In this document: one piece after another, positions 1 to 8,269 of the stretch
Position numbering within the stretch: the stretch's first letter is position 1
Layout: every line of letters begins with the position of its first letter
Assembly: GCF_001021385.1 (NCBI RefSeq)
Contig: NZ_CP011773.1
Coordinates: 2,170,001 to 2,234,000 of the forward strand
Source of the DNA: Mycobacterium sp. EPa45
GTDB taxonomy: Bacteria > Actinomycetota > Actinomycetes > Mycobacteriales > Mycobacteriaceae
DNA length: 64,000 bases
Direction of reading: 5' to 3'
Position numbers and translations under genes: made by a program
The notes under the pieces: generated by a model
Told to the model about the DNA's origin: nothing
Databases searched by the model: none
What the model saw: only the letters and a program-made list of their open reading frames with translations

Positions 1-221
1 CACGCGGCGTCGAGCATGCCCAGCCCGACGAAGCCGCCGTGCATCGGTTCGTGGCCAGAGCCACCGCCCGACACCAGACCGACCTTGCCGGCCACAGGCG
101 CGTCACCGCGGAATACCACCCGATTGGCTTGGTCGACGCGTAACCGGTCGCCGTGCGCGGCCGCAAGGCCCAGAAGCGCTTCCTCGACGACGTCCGCGGG
201 CTCATTGATGAGCTTCTTCAC
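1..221 (-). CDS. dhaK: dihydroxyacetone kinase, DhaK subunit (5' end only)
   Basis: DhaK binds dihydroxyacetone covalently for phosphorylation in the cytosol. Only the first 73 codons lie in the window; the rest continues beyond base 1. The translation opens [20 protein letters not shown] and contains the glycine-rich segment [18 protein letters not shown], the DhaK phosphate/substrate loop. The GTG at 221 is chosen because no ATG lies in frame just upstream. The substrate-binding His and the C-terminus are outside the window, so I cannot tell a PTS/DhaM-dependent subunit from an ATP-dependent fusion. It is divergent from gatB; in M. tuberculosis pfkA and gatA flank gatB instead. Confidence 0.85.
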   Translation of the reverse strand, partial: MKKLINEPADVVEEALLGLAAAHGDRLRVDQANRVVFRGDAPVAGKVGLVSGGGSGHEPMHGGFVGLGMLDAA

Positions 222-370
222 GCAGCCATCTGAGCACGCGGGCGGGACGCCCACAACCATCACGAGCCGCGACCTGGCGCGCCCTACCGTCGGCGAGCAG
301 TCGCAAAATCGCATGATTGGCGCCGTGTGCGTGCGACTCTGCGTCTGTTCGCGCCCGAAGTTGCGCCCAC

Positions 371-376
371 TAGGAT
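371..376 (+). promoter_or_regulatory. -10 box TAGGAT of a leaderless gatB promoter
   Basis: TAGGAT ends 7 nt before the gatB ATG at 384 and no Shine-Dalgarno sequence precedes that ATG. In mycobacteria TSS lie about 6-7 nt after TANNNT, so transcription would start at or next to the start codon. This favours 384 over an upstream in-frame start at 327. Confidence 0.55.
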
Positions 377-383
377 TGACCGC

Positions 384-1895
384 ATGACTGCTGCTGCGCA
401 GGCTGACCTGCTCGACTACGACGACGTCATCGCCCGCTTCGACCCGGTGCTCGGGCTCGAGGTGCACGTCGAGCTGTCGACGGCCACCAAGATGTTCTGC
501 CCCTGCGCGACGACGTTCGGCGCCGAGCCCAACACCCAGGTGTGCCCGGTCTGCCTGGGCATGCCGGGTGCGTTGCCGGTACTCAATGAGGCCGCCGTCG
601 AGTCGGCCATCCGCATCGGCCTGGCGCTGAACTGCGGCATTGCGCCGTGGTCGCGCTTCGCGCGGAAGAATTACTTCTATCCCGACCAGCCGAAGAACTA
701 CCAGATCTCGCAGTACGACGAACCGATCGCATTCGACGGTTACCTCGACGTGCCGCTCGACGATGGCAGCACCTTCCGCGTCGCCATCGAGCGCGCGCAC
801 ATGGAAGAGGACACCGGCAAGCTCACCCATGTCGGCGGTGACACCGGCCGCATCCACGGCGCGACCACCTCGCTGCTGGACGTCAACCGGGCCGGGGTTC
901 CGCTGATCGAGATCGTCACCAAGCCGATCGAGGGTGCCGGCGATCGGGCCCCCGAGGTGGCCCGCGCGTATGTCACCGCGTTGCGGGATCTGCTGCGGGC
1001 CCTGGGTGTCTCCGATGTGCGGATGGACCAGGGGTCGCTGCGCTGCGACGCCAACGTGTCGCTGCGCCCGATCGGGCAGGTCGAGTTCGGCACCCGCACC
1101 GAGACCAAGAACGTCAACTCGCTCAAAAGCGTGGAGATCGCGGTCCGCTACGAAATGCGCCGTCAGGCAGCCATTCTCGTCGAGGGCGGCAAGATCCACC
1201 AGGAGACCCGGCACTTCAACGAGGCGGGCTTCACCTCGCCCGGCCGCGATAAGGAGACCGCCGAGGACTACCGGTACTTCCCGGAGCCCGATCTTGAGCC
1301 GGTCGCTCCGAGCGACGAACTGGTGGCGCGGCTTCGGGCCACCATCCCCGAGCTTCCGTGGTTGTCGCGCAAGCGAATTCAGGACGACTGGGGTGTCTCC
1401 GACGAGGTCATGCGTGATCTGGTGAACAACGGTGCGGTCGAGTTGGTTACGGCCACGGTGGCTGCCGGAGCGTCCACCGAGCAGGCCCGCGCGTGGTGGG
1501 GAAACTTCTTGGTGCAGAAGGCCAATGAGACCGGCGTGGAGCTCGCCGCTTTGCCGATCACGCCTGGTCAGGTCGCCAAGGTCGTCGCGTTGGTCGACGA
1601 GGGCAAGCTGTCGAACAAGCTGGCCCGTCAGGTCATCGAGGGTGTGCTGGCCGGCGAGGGTGAGCCCGAGCAGGTCATGGCCGACCGCGGACTGGCGCTG
1701 GTCCGCGACGACTCACTGATCCAGACCGCCATCAATGAAGCGCTCGAGGCTCATCCCGATATCGCCGAGAAGATCCGTGGCGGCAAGGTGCAGGCCGCGG
1801 GCGCGATCGTCGGTGCGGTCATGAAGGCGACAAAGGGTCAGGCCGACGCCGCGCGGGTGCGGGAACTCGTCATGGCCGCATGCGGGCAGACCTAG
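384..1895 (+). CDS. gatB: Asp-tRNA(Asn)/Glu-tRNA(Gln) amidotransferase subunit B
   Basis: GatB is the tRNA-binding and kinase subunit of GatCAB, which amidates Glu-tRNA(Gln) and Asp-tRNA(Asn). The 503-residue product carries the GatB signatures [17 protein letters not shown] near the N-terminus, the CPVCLGMPG zinc-site region, [20 protein letters not shown], and a C-terminal YqeY-like tRNA-binding domain (about residues 340-500, ending in [21 protein letters not shown]). Length matches the M. tuberculosis protein. An upstream GTG-type extension from 327 is not conserved and is rejected. Its stop (1893-1895) abuts the stop of the convergent HAD gene with no gap. gatA and gatC are not in the window. 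Confidence 0.97.
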   Translation: MTAAAQADLLDYDDVIARFDPVLGLEVHVELSTATKMFCPCATTFGAEPNTQVCPVCLGMPGALPVLNEAAVESAIRIGLALNCGIAPWSRFARKNYFYPDQPKNYQISQYDEPIAFDGYLDVPLDDGSTFRVAIERAHMEEDTGKLTHVGGDTGRIHGATTSLLDVNRAGVPLIEIVTKPIEGAGDRAPEVARAYVTALRDLLRALGVSDVRMDQGSLRCDANVSLRPIGQVEFGTRTETKNVNSLKSVEIAVRYEMRRQAAILVEGGKIHQETRHFNEAGFTSPGRDKETAEDYRYFPEPDLEPVAPSDELVARLRATIPELPWLSRKRIQDDWGVSDEVMRDLVNNGAVELVTATVAAGASTEQARAWWGNFLVQKANETGVELAALPITPGQVAKVVALVDEGKLSNKLARQVIEGVLAGEGEPEQVMADRGLALVRDDSLIQTAINEALEAHPDIAEKIRGGKVQAAGAIVGAVMKATKGQADAARVRELVMAACGQT

Positions 1896-2465
1896 TCAGG
1901 CGCTGAGCCGGCTGCGGTTGATCCACCACTGCTCGTGCAGCCGCCGGCAGAGGGCGGCCGAGAGCGGTTGGTCGCTGTCGTAGCGATCCAGGACGGCGGC
2001 GGCGCCGGCGAAGTCCCGGTTGCGGATGCCCAGCGTGGTGACGACCATCGTCGCGAGCCCTGCCGAGCAGGCGGTGTGGAAGCCGGCCGGAGAATGCTCG
2101 ACGGCCATCGCGGCCTCCGGTCCGACTCCGAGCTCGAACAGCGCCCGGTGATACACCTCCGGGTCGGGCTTGGGCCGCACCACGTCATCTGCGGTGATCA
2201 GCACCTCGACCACGCCGTCCCCGATCAGTTCGCGGACCAGTGGTTCGACCCGGTCGCGGGGACCTCCGGCGGTGACCCCGACCCGGATATCACCGCAGTG
2301 CAGGCTCCAGATCAATTCGCGAAACACCTGGGCGTCGCGCTCGGTGGCAGCCAGCGGGGCGTCGAAGTCGAAGATGACGGCCTCGAGTTTCGGTGCGTCG
2401 TCATGCGCGCACCGCGCCCGGTCCCACCAGAAGGATCGATTCCGGCTGACCGTGTCCAAAAGCAT
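1896..2465 (-). CDS. HAD-superfamily protein lacking the cap domain and part of motif I
   Basis: The protein resembles beta-phosphoglucomutase/CbbY-like HAD hydrolases. Motif I reads VIFDFDAPLAATE where the family has DxDGT(L/V). Both Asp are present, but Gly-Thr is Ala-Pro. The usual 70-80 residue helical cap between motif I and motif II is missing; only about 20 residues separate them from VGVTAGGPRD. The Lys motif (KPDPEVYHRAL) is present, and motif IV is EHS rather than EDS. It may be a deletion derivative with altered or no activity. The start is uncertain: ATG 2465 gives 189 residues, an ATG at 2510 gives 204. The gene is convergent with gatB with no intergenic base. Confidence 0.7.
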   Translation of the reverse strand: MLLDTVSRNRSFWWDRARCAHDDAPKLEAVIFDFDAPLAATERDAQVFRELIWSLHCGDIRVGVTAGGPRDRVEPLVRELIGDGVVEVLITADDVVRPKPDPEVYHRALFELGVGPEAAMAVEHSPAGFHTACSAGLATMVVTTLGIRNRDFAGAAAVLDRYDSDQPLSAALCRRLHEQWWINRSRLSA

Positions 2466-2673
2466 CGTGGCCACGGTCGAAGTATCGTCCCGCCGATATG
2501 CCGCCAGCATCCCCCGACCGGGGGAGCGGAGGGTGGAGCCTCACCCGGGCCGGCTGCCGGGACACGGCCTGGACTTCGGCCGTTTCCGGATGTAATCATC
2601 TGCGGCCGTGGCCTTTCGACACATTTGACAGGTGTCGAGTGCGATTGCCGTCCGATGGGGGTGCTCGCCCCAC

Positions 2674-2679
2674 TACGGT
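2674..2679 (+). promoter_or_regulatory. -10 box TACGGT of the response-regulator gene
   Basis: TACGGT ends 7 nt before ATG 2687. A second ATG at 2681 is only 1 nt downstream of the box, so the box selects 2687 (product beginning MTVRVVLVDDHE). The layout suggests a leaderless transcript for the two-component operon. Confidence 0.5.
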
Positions 2680-2686
2680 GATGTTC

Positions 2687-3337
2687 ATGACGGTGCGGGT
2701 GGTGCTGGTCGATGACCATGAAATGGTCATCGAGGGCCTCAAGGCGATGCTCGCGCCGTTCGCCGAACGCGTCGAGGTGGTGGGCGAGGCCGTCGGGGCC
2801 GAGAAGGCCATGCCGGTCATCGCCGATCTGCAGCCCGACATCGTGTTGTGCGATGTGCGGATGCAGGGCGCCAGTGGCCTGGACCTGTGCCGGGAGATCC
2901 GGGAACGCGATCCCGGCCGCAAAGTCATCCTGTTGTCGGTGTACGACGACGAGCAGTACCTGTTCCAGGCCATGCGGGTCGGGGCGTCGGGCTACCTGCT
3001 CAAAGGCATCAGCAGCGACGAGCTGGTGCGCCAGCTGGAGGGTGTGCATGCCGGCTCGACGGCCATCGACGCCGGCCTTGCCGCGCGAGCCGCTGAGACC
3101 GCGGCGCGGCTGCAGAGTGATCAGTTCTGGCCCGGCGCCCGGCACGGGCTCACTCAGCGTGAGAGCGAGATCCTGTCGCTGGTGGTGACCGGGCTGTCGA
3201 ACCGCGGGATCGCCGCCAAGCTGGTGATCGGCGAGGAGACGGTCAAGACCCACCTGAGCTCGATCTACCGCAAGTTGGGTGTCAGCGACCGAACCAGCGC
3301 CGCAGCCACCGCCCTGCGGGAAGGCATCTTCCGATGA
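2687..3337 (+). CDS. NarL/LuxR-family response regulator
   Basis: This 216-residue DNA-binding regulator is phosphorylated by the histidine kinase encoded downstream. The receiver domain (about 1-120) has acidic pocket VDDHE at 8-12, phospho-acceptor Asp56 in DIVLCDVRMQ and conserved Lys106 in GYLLKG. A LuxR-type helix-turn-helix occupies about 154-216 (LTQRESEILSLVVTGLSN, then EETVKTHLSSIYRKLGVSDR). The stop overlaps the kinase start by 4 nt (ATGA), so the two are co-transcribed and translationally coupled. The regulon is not evident; the downstream P450 is a candidate target only by position. Confidence 0.93.
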   Translation: MTVRVVLVDDHEMVIEGLKAMLAPFAERVEVVGEAVGAEKAMPVIADLQPDIVLCDVRMQGASGLDLCREIRERDPGRKVILLSVYDDEQYLFQAMRVGASGYLLKGISSDELVRQLEGVHAGSTAIDAGLAARAAETAARLQSDQFWPGARHGLTQRESEILSLVVTGLSNRGIAAKLVIGEETVKTHLSSIYRKLGVSDRTSAAATALREGIFR

Positions 3338-4542
3338 GTCCCGCGAAAGGTGTGAGTCCGCATGCCGTCCACGGCCTCGTCGACGCGGACCGCGAAGTCG
3401 CCCTGCTGCTGGACATCATCGCCGCGACGTCGAGCGGCCCCGGCGTCGAGCCGATGGCCGCCGCGGTAGCCCGAATGATCACCGCGGCAACGGCTTCCGA
3501 CGTCTGCTTCGTCCACGTTCTCGACGACACCGACCAGTCGTTGACACTGGCCGGTGCCACGCCGCCGTTCGACGAACAGGTGGGCCGCATCCGGATGCCG
3601 TTGGGTTCCGGGGTATCCGGGTGGGTAGCCAGCCACCGCGAGCCCGTGGTGATCGTCAGCGACAAGGAGGCCGACCCGCGGTATGTCCCGATTGCGGCGT
3701 TGCGCGGCAGGGACTTCGCGTCGATGGCGTCGGTACCGATGCAGACCGAACCGGGTGGGCTCGTCGGCGTGCTCAACGTGCACACCATCGAGCGACGCGA
3801 TTTCACCCCCCGCGACATCGAGCTCCTTCTCGTCATCGGCCGGCTGATCGCCGGCGCGCTGCACCAGGCCCGGCTGCACCGTCAGTTGTCCGCACGTGAA
3901 CGTGCGCACGAGAACTTCGCCGAGCAGGTGATCGCCGCGCAGGAAAGTGAGCGCCGCCGACTGGCCGGTGACATCCACGACGGCATCTCCCAGCGGCTCG
4001 TCGGCTTGACCTATCGGCTGGACGCCGCGGCGCGCGCGGTCGACGACGCCGACCAGGCCTCGGCGGCCGTGCAACTCGAGAAGGCTCGCGATCTGGTGGA
4101 CCTCACGCTGGCCGAGGCGCGTTCGGCCATCAGCGGTCTGCGCCCGCCCGTGCTCGATGACCTCGGCCTCGCCGGTGGCCTGGCCAGCCTGGCCACCTCG
4201 ATTCCCGAAGTCGATCTCGATCTCCACCTGGTCGACGAGCGGCTGCCGGAGCACATCGAAGTCGCGTTGTATCGCATTGCGCAAGAAGGACTTCAGAATG
4301 TCGTCAAACATTCCCGGGCGATGGTGGCCACTGTCCGGTTCGCCGTCAACGACGGGGTGGCGCTGCTGGAGGTGGCGGACAACGGGGTAGGGTTCGAGGC
4401 CGCGCCGGGGACGCCGTCGTCCGCCGGATACGGCATGTTGTCGATGGCCGAGCGGGCCGAGCTGGTGGGCGGGACGTTGACCGTCACCTCTGCGCCGGGA
4501 TCGGGAACGACTGTCGCGGTCCGAATTCCGCTCGAGGGCTAG
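3334..4542 (+). CDS. cytosolic GAF-domain sensor histidine kinase (HisKA_3 type)
   Basis: The 402-residue kinase has no transmembrane segment. A GAF sensor domain spans about 25-180, with the typical motif MPLGSGVSGWVASHREPVVI. A HisKA_3 dimerisation helix follows with phospho-acceptor His215 in ESERRRLAGDIHDGISQRL. The HATPase_c domain has an N-box around 318-327 (EGLQNVVKHS), G1 DNGVGF (349-354) and GYGMLSMAERAELVGG. This is the NarX/DevS-like architecture that pairs with NarL-type regulators. The GAF ligand (heme, cyclic nucleotide or small molecule) cannot be read from sequence. Distinct from DosS/DosT, which carry two GAF domains. Confidence 0.92.
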   Translation: MSPAKGVSPHAVHGLVDADREVALLLDIIAATSSGPGVEPMAAAVARMITAATASDVCFVHVLDDTDQSLTLAGATPPFDEQVGRIRMPLGSGVSGWVASHREPVVIVSDKEADPRYVPIAALRGRDFASMASVPMQTEPGGLVGVLNVHTIERRDFTPRDIELLLVIGRLIAGALHQARLHRQLSARERAHENFAEQVIAAQESERRRLAGDIHDGISQRLVGLTYRLDAAARAVDDADQASAAVQLEKARDLVDLTLAEARSAISGLRPPVLDDLGLAGGLASLATSIPEVDLDLHLVDERLPEHIEVALYRIAQEGLQNVVKHSRAMVATVRFAVNDGVALLEVADNGVGFEAAPGTPSSAGYGMLSMAERAELVGGTLTVTSAPGSGTTVAVRIPLEG

Positions 4543-4586
4543 TGCCGAGCTCGACGTAACGGTGCGATCGTCTCGCCACTTTTCGC

Positions 4587-4616
4587 CGATATGTCGGTTT
4601 GGGCGCTGACGCGCCC
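4587..4616 (+). terminator. short hairpins in the kinase-P450 gap, including a copy of a repeated motif
   Basis: Bases 4591-4605 read ATGTCGGTTTGGGCG, identical to bases 4-18 of the element downstream of rpmB (50351-50365) and similar to 48270-48280. A second perfect 6-bp stem with a 4-nt loop (GGGCGC TGAC GCGCCC) occupies 4601-4616. The site lies downstream of the kinase stop and may end that transcript; there is no U-tract. Confidence 0.35.
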
Positions 4617-4618
4617 TC

Positions 4619-4624
4619 TACCAT
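4619..4624 (+). promoter_or_regulatory. -10 box TACCAT of the first P450 gene
   Basis: TACCAT ends 6 nt before ATG 4631, again a leaderless-type arrangement. It supports ATG 4631 over the TTG at 4628. Confidence 0.45.
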
Positions 4625-4630
4625 CGGTTG

Positions 4631-5839
4631 ATGCTGCTGGACCCGGCCGAGTTCTTCGGTGACAAGGCGATTCAGGACCCTTATCCGCTATATGCCCGGC
4701 TGCGTGCCGCCGGGCCGGTCCACCAGGTCGGCGATTCCGGGTTCTACGTGGTGTGCAACTGGGCCGCGATCAACGAGGTCGCTACCCGGCCGGAGGATTT
4801 TTCGTCGAACCTCACCGCGACGATGACCTATACCCCGGATGGCGGCGTGGCGCGCTTCGACATGGACCGGGTCGGCGGGCCGACGCATATCCTGGTTACC
4901 GCCGACGATCCCGTGCACGCGATCCACCGCAAATTGGTGCTATCGCAGTTCACGGCGAAACGGGTCAGAGGCTTCGAGCAGCTGATCGTCGACATCTTCG
5001 AAAAGCTCTGGGTACAGGGAGTTGTCGGCGGCCGGATCGAGTGGATGGCCGAGGTGGCCAATCGGCTGCCGATGATGATCGTCGCCCGGATGATCGGTGT
5101 TCCCGACGCTGACGTCGACCGGCTGGCGCACTGGGGCTATGCCACAACTCAGCTTCTCGACGGCTTGATGTCGGCCGACGAACTCGCAGCGTCGATGACG
5201 GCGATCACCGAACTCAACGGCTACATCGACCAACATCTGCGGCAGGCCATCGCCGACCCGCAGGACGACCTGATCGGTGATCTGGCCCGGGCGTGCTCCG
5301 ATGGCCGGCTGGACCACTTCACCGCGCAGCTCATCCTGGTGTCACTGTTCAGTGCTGGTGGCGAGTCCACGGCATCGCTGCTGGGGACCACGGTGTGGTT
5401 GCTGGCAACCAATCCCGGACTGCAGCAACAGCTTCGCGCGCACCCGGAGTTGCTGGGCGCCTTCATCGAGGAGACGCTGCGGTTGGAGCCGCCGTTCCGG
5501 GCCCACTACCGTCATGTGCTGCACGACACGCAGCTCTGCGGCGTCGAGCTGCCCGCGGGTTCCTTGGTCCTGCTTCTGTGGGGCGCGGCCAACCGTGATC
5601 CCGAGTATATCGACCGACCGAACGACCTGCGGCTCGACCGACGAAACATCAAGGGGCACCTGACCTTCGGCAAGGGCGCCCATTTCTGTCTGGGCGCACC
5701 GCTGGCGAGGCTGGAGGCTACGACCGTCCTGACGCTGCTGCTGGGGCGCACGACGTCGGTCACAGCTGTCGATGTGGGGCCGTGGTTGCCCAGCGTGCTC
5801 GCGCGTCGACATGAGTATCTCGAACTGATCGTGGACTGA
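4631..5839 (+). CDS. cytochrome P450
   Basis: Heme-thiolate monooxygenase of the soluble bacterial class, 402 residues. Visible motifs: I-helix oxygen-binding segment SAGGESTASL (241-250), K-helix ExxR (E281-R284, EETLR), and heme-binding loop FGKGAHFCLGAPLARLE with Cys353 as axial ligand. No ferredoxin or ferredoxin reductase gene is adjacent, so electrons must come from elsewhere. The substrate is unknown. It stands alone between the two-component pair and a convergent secreted-protein gene, with its own promoter-like -10 box. It is not a close copy of the second P450 (16574-17788). Confidence 0.93.
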   Translation: MLLDPAEFFGDKAIQDPYPLYARLRAAGPVHQVGDSGFYVVCNWAAINEVATRPEDFSSNLTATMTYTPDGGVARFDMDRVGGPTHILVTADDPVHAIHRKLVLSQFTAKRVRGFEQLIVDIFEKLWVQGVVGGRIEWMAEVANRLPMMIVARMIGVPDADVDRLAHWGYATTQLLDGLMSADELAASMTAITELNGYIDQHLRQAIADPQDDLIGDLARACSDGRLDHFTAQLILVSLFSAGGESTASLLGTTVWLLATNPGLQQQLRAHPELLGAFIEETLRLEPPFRAHYRHVLHDTQLCGVELPAGSLVLLLWGAANRDPEYIDRPNDLRLDRRNIKGHLTFGKGAHFCLGAPLARLEATTVLTLLLGRTTSVTAVDVGPWLPSVLARRHEYLELIVD

Positions 5840-5848
5840 TCGGGGTGT

Positions 5849-5870
5849 CCGCGATCCGTCAGGATCGCGG
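5849..5870. terminator. bidirectional hairpin between convergent genes
   Basis: A 9-bp perfect stem CCGCGATCC / GGATCGCGG with loop GTCA lies 9 bases after the P450 stop and just before the stop of the convergent Ala/Pro-rich gene at 5873. There is no U-tract, as is common for mycobacterial terminators. Confidence 0.55.
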
Positions 5871-5872
5871 GA

Positions 5873-7045
5873 CTACGGCGAGTCAGCCCACCGCGGTGGC
5901 CGTGCGACGTGCTGGGGTTGGGTCCCGTTCTTCGGCCTCGTTGCCGACCACGCAGTGCCTTCACAGATCAAGTCGTGCGGCATCGGAATCTGGGCGGGTA
6001 GCAGCGGACCGCCGGGGATCGCGTCGACGAGCGCCTGGACCGGCATCGGGGGTGCCAATGCCGCGGCATCGGGCAGTGTGGTGAGTCCGGCCGGAACCGG
6101 TGCTGCCGGTACGGGTGCGGCAGGAGCCGCAGCGACGGGAACCGGAGCGCCGAGGGGGAGCGGTGCTGGTGGCACCACGACCGGCACCGCGGCGGGCGGG
6201 ACCGGAGCCGGGATCGCGGCCGCCGAGTCGGCGACCGGAGCGGCCACGGCCGCTGGGGCGGAGTCAGGGATCGGAGCCGCCGCGGCTTCGGGAACGGGCG
6301 CGGTGGCCACTGCGGGTGCCGGAGCGCCGTCCGCGGTCAAGGAGAACAGTTCCGGGCCAGGCGCGGGTACGGCCGCCGGTGGTTCCGGCGCCGCGGGCAC
6401 CGCCGCGGCCTCTGCGACGGGTGCGGCTTGCGCAGCGGGTGCGGCGATCGGCGGCGCGGGCGAGATGTCGGCCACCGGAGTGACATCGGTGATCGGCGGC
6501 GCGACTACGGACGACGCCGTGGCGGCCGGCGGTGCGAGTGCCTCAACGGGTGCGACCGGTAGAACCGGAGCCGCTATCGGAACCGGAGCCGCCGCTGGGA
6601 CCGGGGCGGCGACCGGCGCAGCGGGGACGACCACCGGAGCGGGCACGACCGGCACCGGCAGCGCTGCCACCGGGATGACGGGCACCGCGGCCGGCGGTGC
6701 CGGGGCCAGGGCGCTGTCAACGATCGGCGCGGCCGCCACCGGTGGAGCAGCGACGGGAGCCGAAGCTGCAACCGGCGCCGCCGCGGCGGGTGCTGCGACG
6801 GGGGCGGCCGGCGCAGGAGCGGCGTCGGGCAGCGCACTGGTGAGCATTTCCGGCAGCGCTTCCGGCGAGGACGCGAGCTGCTCAATGATGTTGCCGCAGG
6901 GCACTCCTGGGGTCACCGCCGGATCGGCTCCGGCCAGCGGGCTGGCACACCAGCCCGACAAGATCAACGCGGCGATGCCAGCCGATACCGGTCGTTGGAT
7001 GATCGGTGACAACGCTTCCCCGTCCGTGTCGATCTTGATTGCCAT
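5873..7045 (-). CDS. secreted Ala/Pro-rich low-complexity protein
   Basis: The 390-residue product begins with MAIKIDTDGE, a hydrophobic segment AGIAALILSGWCASPLAGA and a cleavage-like ALAGA/D site, consistent with Sec export. A short ordered part with a Cys follows (GVPCGNIIEQLASSPEALPE). Then come about 270 residues of (P/A)VAAP-type low complexity, and a short C-terminal tail with a second Cys (IPMPHDLICEGTAW). The composition recalls mycobacterial Ala/Pro-rich cell-wall proteins such as Apa, but I see no assignable domain. ATG 7045 is preferred over the ATG at 7072 because it places the signal peptide at the usual distance. The opposite strand is open too but is a Gly/Ala-rich shadow. Confidence 0.7.
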   Translation of the reverse strand: MAIKIDTDGEALSPIIQRPVSAGIAALILSGWCASPLAGADPAVTPGVPCGNIIEQLASSPEALPEMLTSALPDAAPAPAAPVAAPAAAAPVAASAPVAAPPVAAAPIVDSALAPAPPAAVPVIPVAALPVPVVPAPVVVPAAPVAAPVPAAAPVPIAAPVLPVAPVEALAPPAATASSVVAPPITDVTPVADISPAPPIAAPAAQAAPVAEAAAVPAAPEPPAAVPAPGPELFSLTADGAPAPAVATAPVPEAAAAPIPDSAPAAVAAPVADSAAAIPAPVPPAAVPVVVPPAPLPLGAPVPVAAAPAAPVPAAPVPAGLTTLPDAAALAPPMPVQALVDAIPGGPLLPAQIPMPHDLICEGTAWSATRPKNGTQPQHVARPPRWADSP

Positions 7046-7093
7046 CAAGACCGTATCGGGTGGCGGGGTCAAATCAAGGCCGTGTCGATTCCT

Positions 7094-7621
7094 TTATGAA
7101 ATCGATAGCGGGCGGTCATAGGACGGATCCGTCCGGTCATGAGTTGCCGGACGCATCGTCGGCACCATCGCGATGACCTGTTCGGTCAGTTGCGATGTCG
7201 ACTCGGTGTTCCATTCCACGACGCACACCCGCGTGACGATCGCCCAACGCCCGTCGCGGCACTCGAGCCGGTCGACGTAGCGTCCGCCGGACCACGTCAT
7301 GTGGTCGGCAGGTTGTCTGTCGGTGCCGACGAACAGGTAGTAGGTCTCTGAGTGGGCGGTCTTGCCGTCGATCTCCGCGAAGTGGTTCAGCAGATAGTGT
7401 TGGTAGCGAGTCTGCGTCGAGTGGTAGGCGAACGCCCAATCGATGAAATCATCGACGTCCCCGACGAATCCGACGTGATCGTCGATCGCGCCATCGTGGT
7501 ACGCCGACCGCAGCAGCGCGCGGTCCTGTCTGTCCATCCCGCGGGCGTAACGCTGCATGCAGTCATGAATGTCAGCGCGGTCCTTCATCTCCCGAAGGTG
7601 GGGGAGCAGATCATCGATCAT
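7094..7621 (-). CDS. SnoaL/NTF2-like protein
   Basis: A 175-residue small alpha+beta-barrel protein of the SnoaL_4/NTF2 type. The N-terminal helix reads IHDCMQRYARGMDRQDRALL, followed by AYHDGAIDDHVGFVGDVDDF, a layout seen in ring-hydroxylating dioxygenase beta-like and SnoaL-like isomerase/dehydratase proteins of mycobacterial catabolic clusters. It is the last gene of the minus operon; its ATG overlaps the nitroreductase stop by 4 nt (7618-7621). Possible role as an isomerase, dehydratase or small binding partner for the pathway substrate; no catalytic claim can be made. Confidence 0.8.
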   Translation of the reverse strand: MIDDLLPHLREMKDRADIHDCMQRYARGMDRQDRALLRSAYHDGAIDDHVGFVGDVDDFIDWAFAYHSTQTRYQHYLLNHFAEIDGKTAHSETYYLFVGTDRQPADHMTWSGGRYVDRLECRDGRWAIVTRVCVVEWNTESTSQLTEQVIAMVPTMRPATHDRTDPSYDRPLSIS

Positions 7622-8265
7622 CTGGAGGCTCCGTTCCAGCCATTGAGGCCGATGACCTCGTCAAGTGGTCTTCGCGGGGCCGGACGGAACTCACGACCCG
7701 CGCGCAGCTTGGCCACCGGTAGCAGGCAGCCTTGGACGTAGGTATCCGGTATCCCCAACAACTCCCGCACCGCCGCTTCGTGGTGCAGATGCAGTGTGGT
7801 GATACAGGTGCCGTAGCCCCGGGTACGCAGTGCCAGTTGGAAATTCCACACCGCCGGAAAGATCGACCCGTACAGCGTCGCCAGGTAGAACGACTCGTCG
7901 CCGTGTGCACGCGGATACGTCGGCTCGTAGCAGGGGATCACCAGTACCGGCACCTGAGCCAGGTTCTCCACCAGCCACTCGGTCGAACTCATCAATGCGG
8001 CACCGGGCGTGCCGGCCGGGACGAGGTCCGCGATGAACTGACCGCCTACCTTGTCGAGGTAGGCCTTTCGGTAGAGGTCGGCGATCGCGGCCCGCAGCGC
8101 TTGATCGGTGATGACCAGCCACTGCCAGGCCTGCTGGTTGGATCCGTTGGCTGCCTGCAGCGCGATGCCCAGGCACTCGCGGATCTGGCCTACATCGACC
8201 GGCTCGCCGAGATCGAGCGCCTTGCGCGCCGATCTGGTTGTGGTGAGCAGGGTTTCGGTATCCAC
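7618..8265 (-). CDS. nitroreductase-family flavoprotein
   Basis: FMN-dependent oxidoreductase of the nitroreductase fold, 215 residues. N-terminal TTRSARKALDLGEPV gives the phosphate-binding Arg region; AANGSNQQAWQWLVI is the flavin-contacting segment; the C-terminal half has LGIPDTYVQGCLLPVAKLR, typical of the family. The GTG at 8265 is chosen because the longer open frame (to 8754) only shadows the amidohydrolase gene; this GTG starts 4 nt past that gene's stop. The natural substrate is likely a conjugated carbonyl or quinone-like intermediate rather than a nitro compound, but this is inference. Translationally coupled to the SnoaL gene. Confidence 0.87.
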   Translation of the reverse strand: MDTETLLTTTRSARKALDLGEPVDVGQIRECLGIALQAANGSNQQAWQWLVITDQALRAAIADLYRKAYLDKVGGQFIADLVPAGTPGAALMSSTEWLVENLAQVPVLVIPCYEPTYPRAHGDESFYLATLYGSIFPAVWNFQLALRTRGYGTCITTLHLHHEAAVRELLGIPDTYVQGCLLPVAKLRAGREFRPAPRRPLDEVIGLNGWNGASR

Positions 8266-8269
8266 GGCG

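Noticed and set aside
5955..7121. Gly/Ala-rich 388-codon plus-strand ORF resembling a PGRS protein
   Set aside because: It is the exact antisense of the Ala/Pro-rich gene, has no PE domain or ribosome-binding site, whereas the minus frame has a signal peptide.
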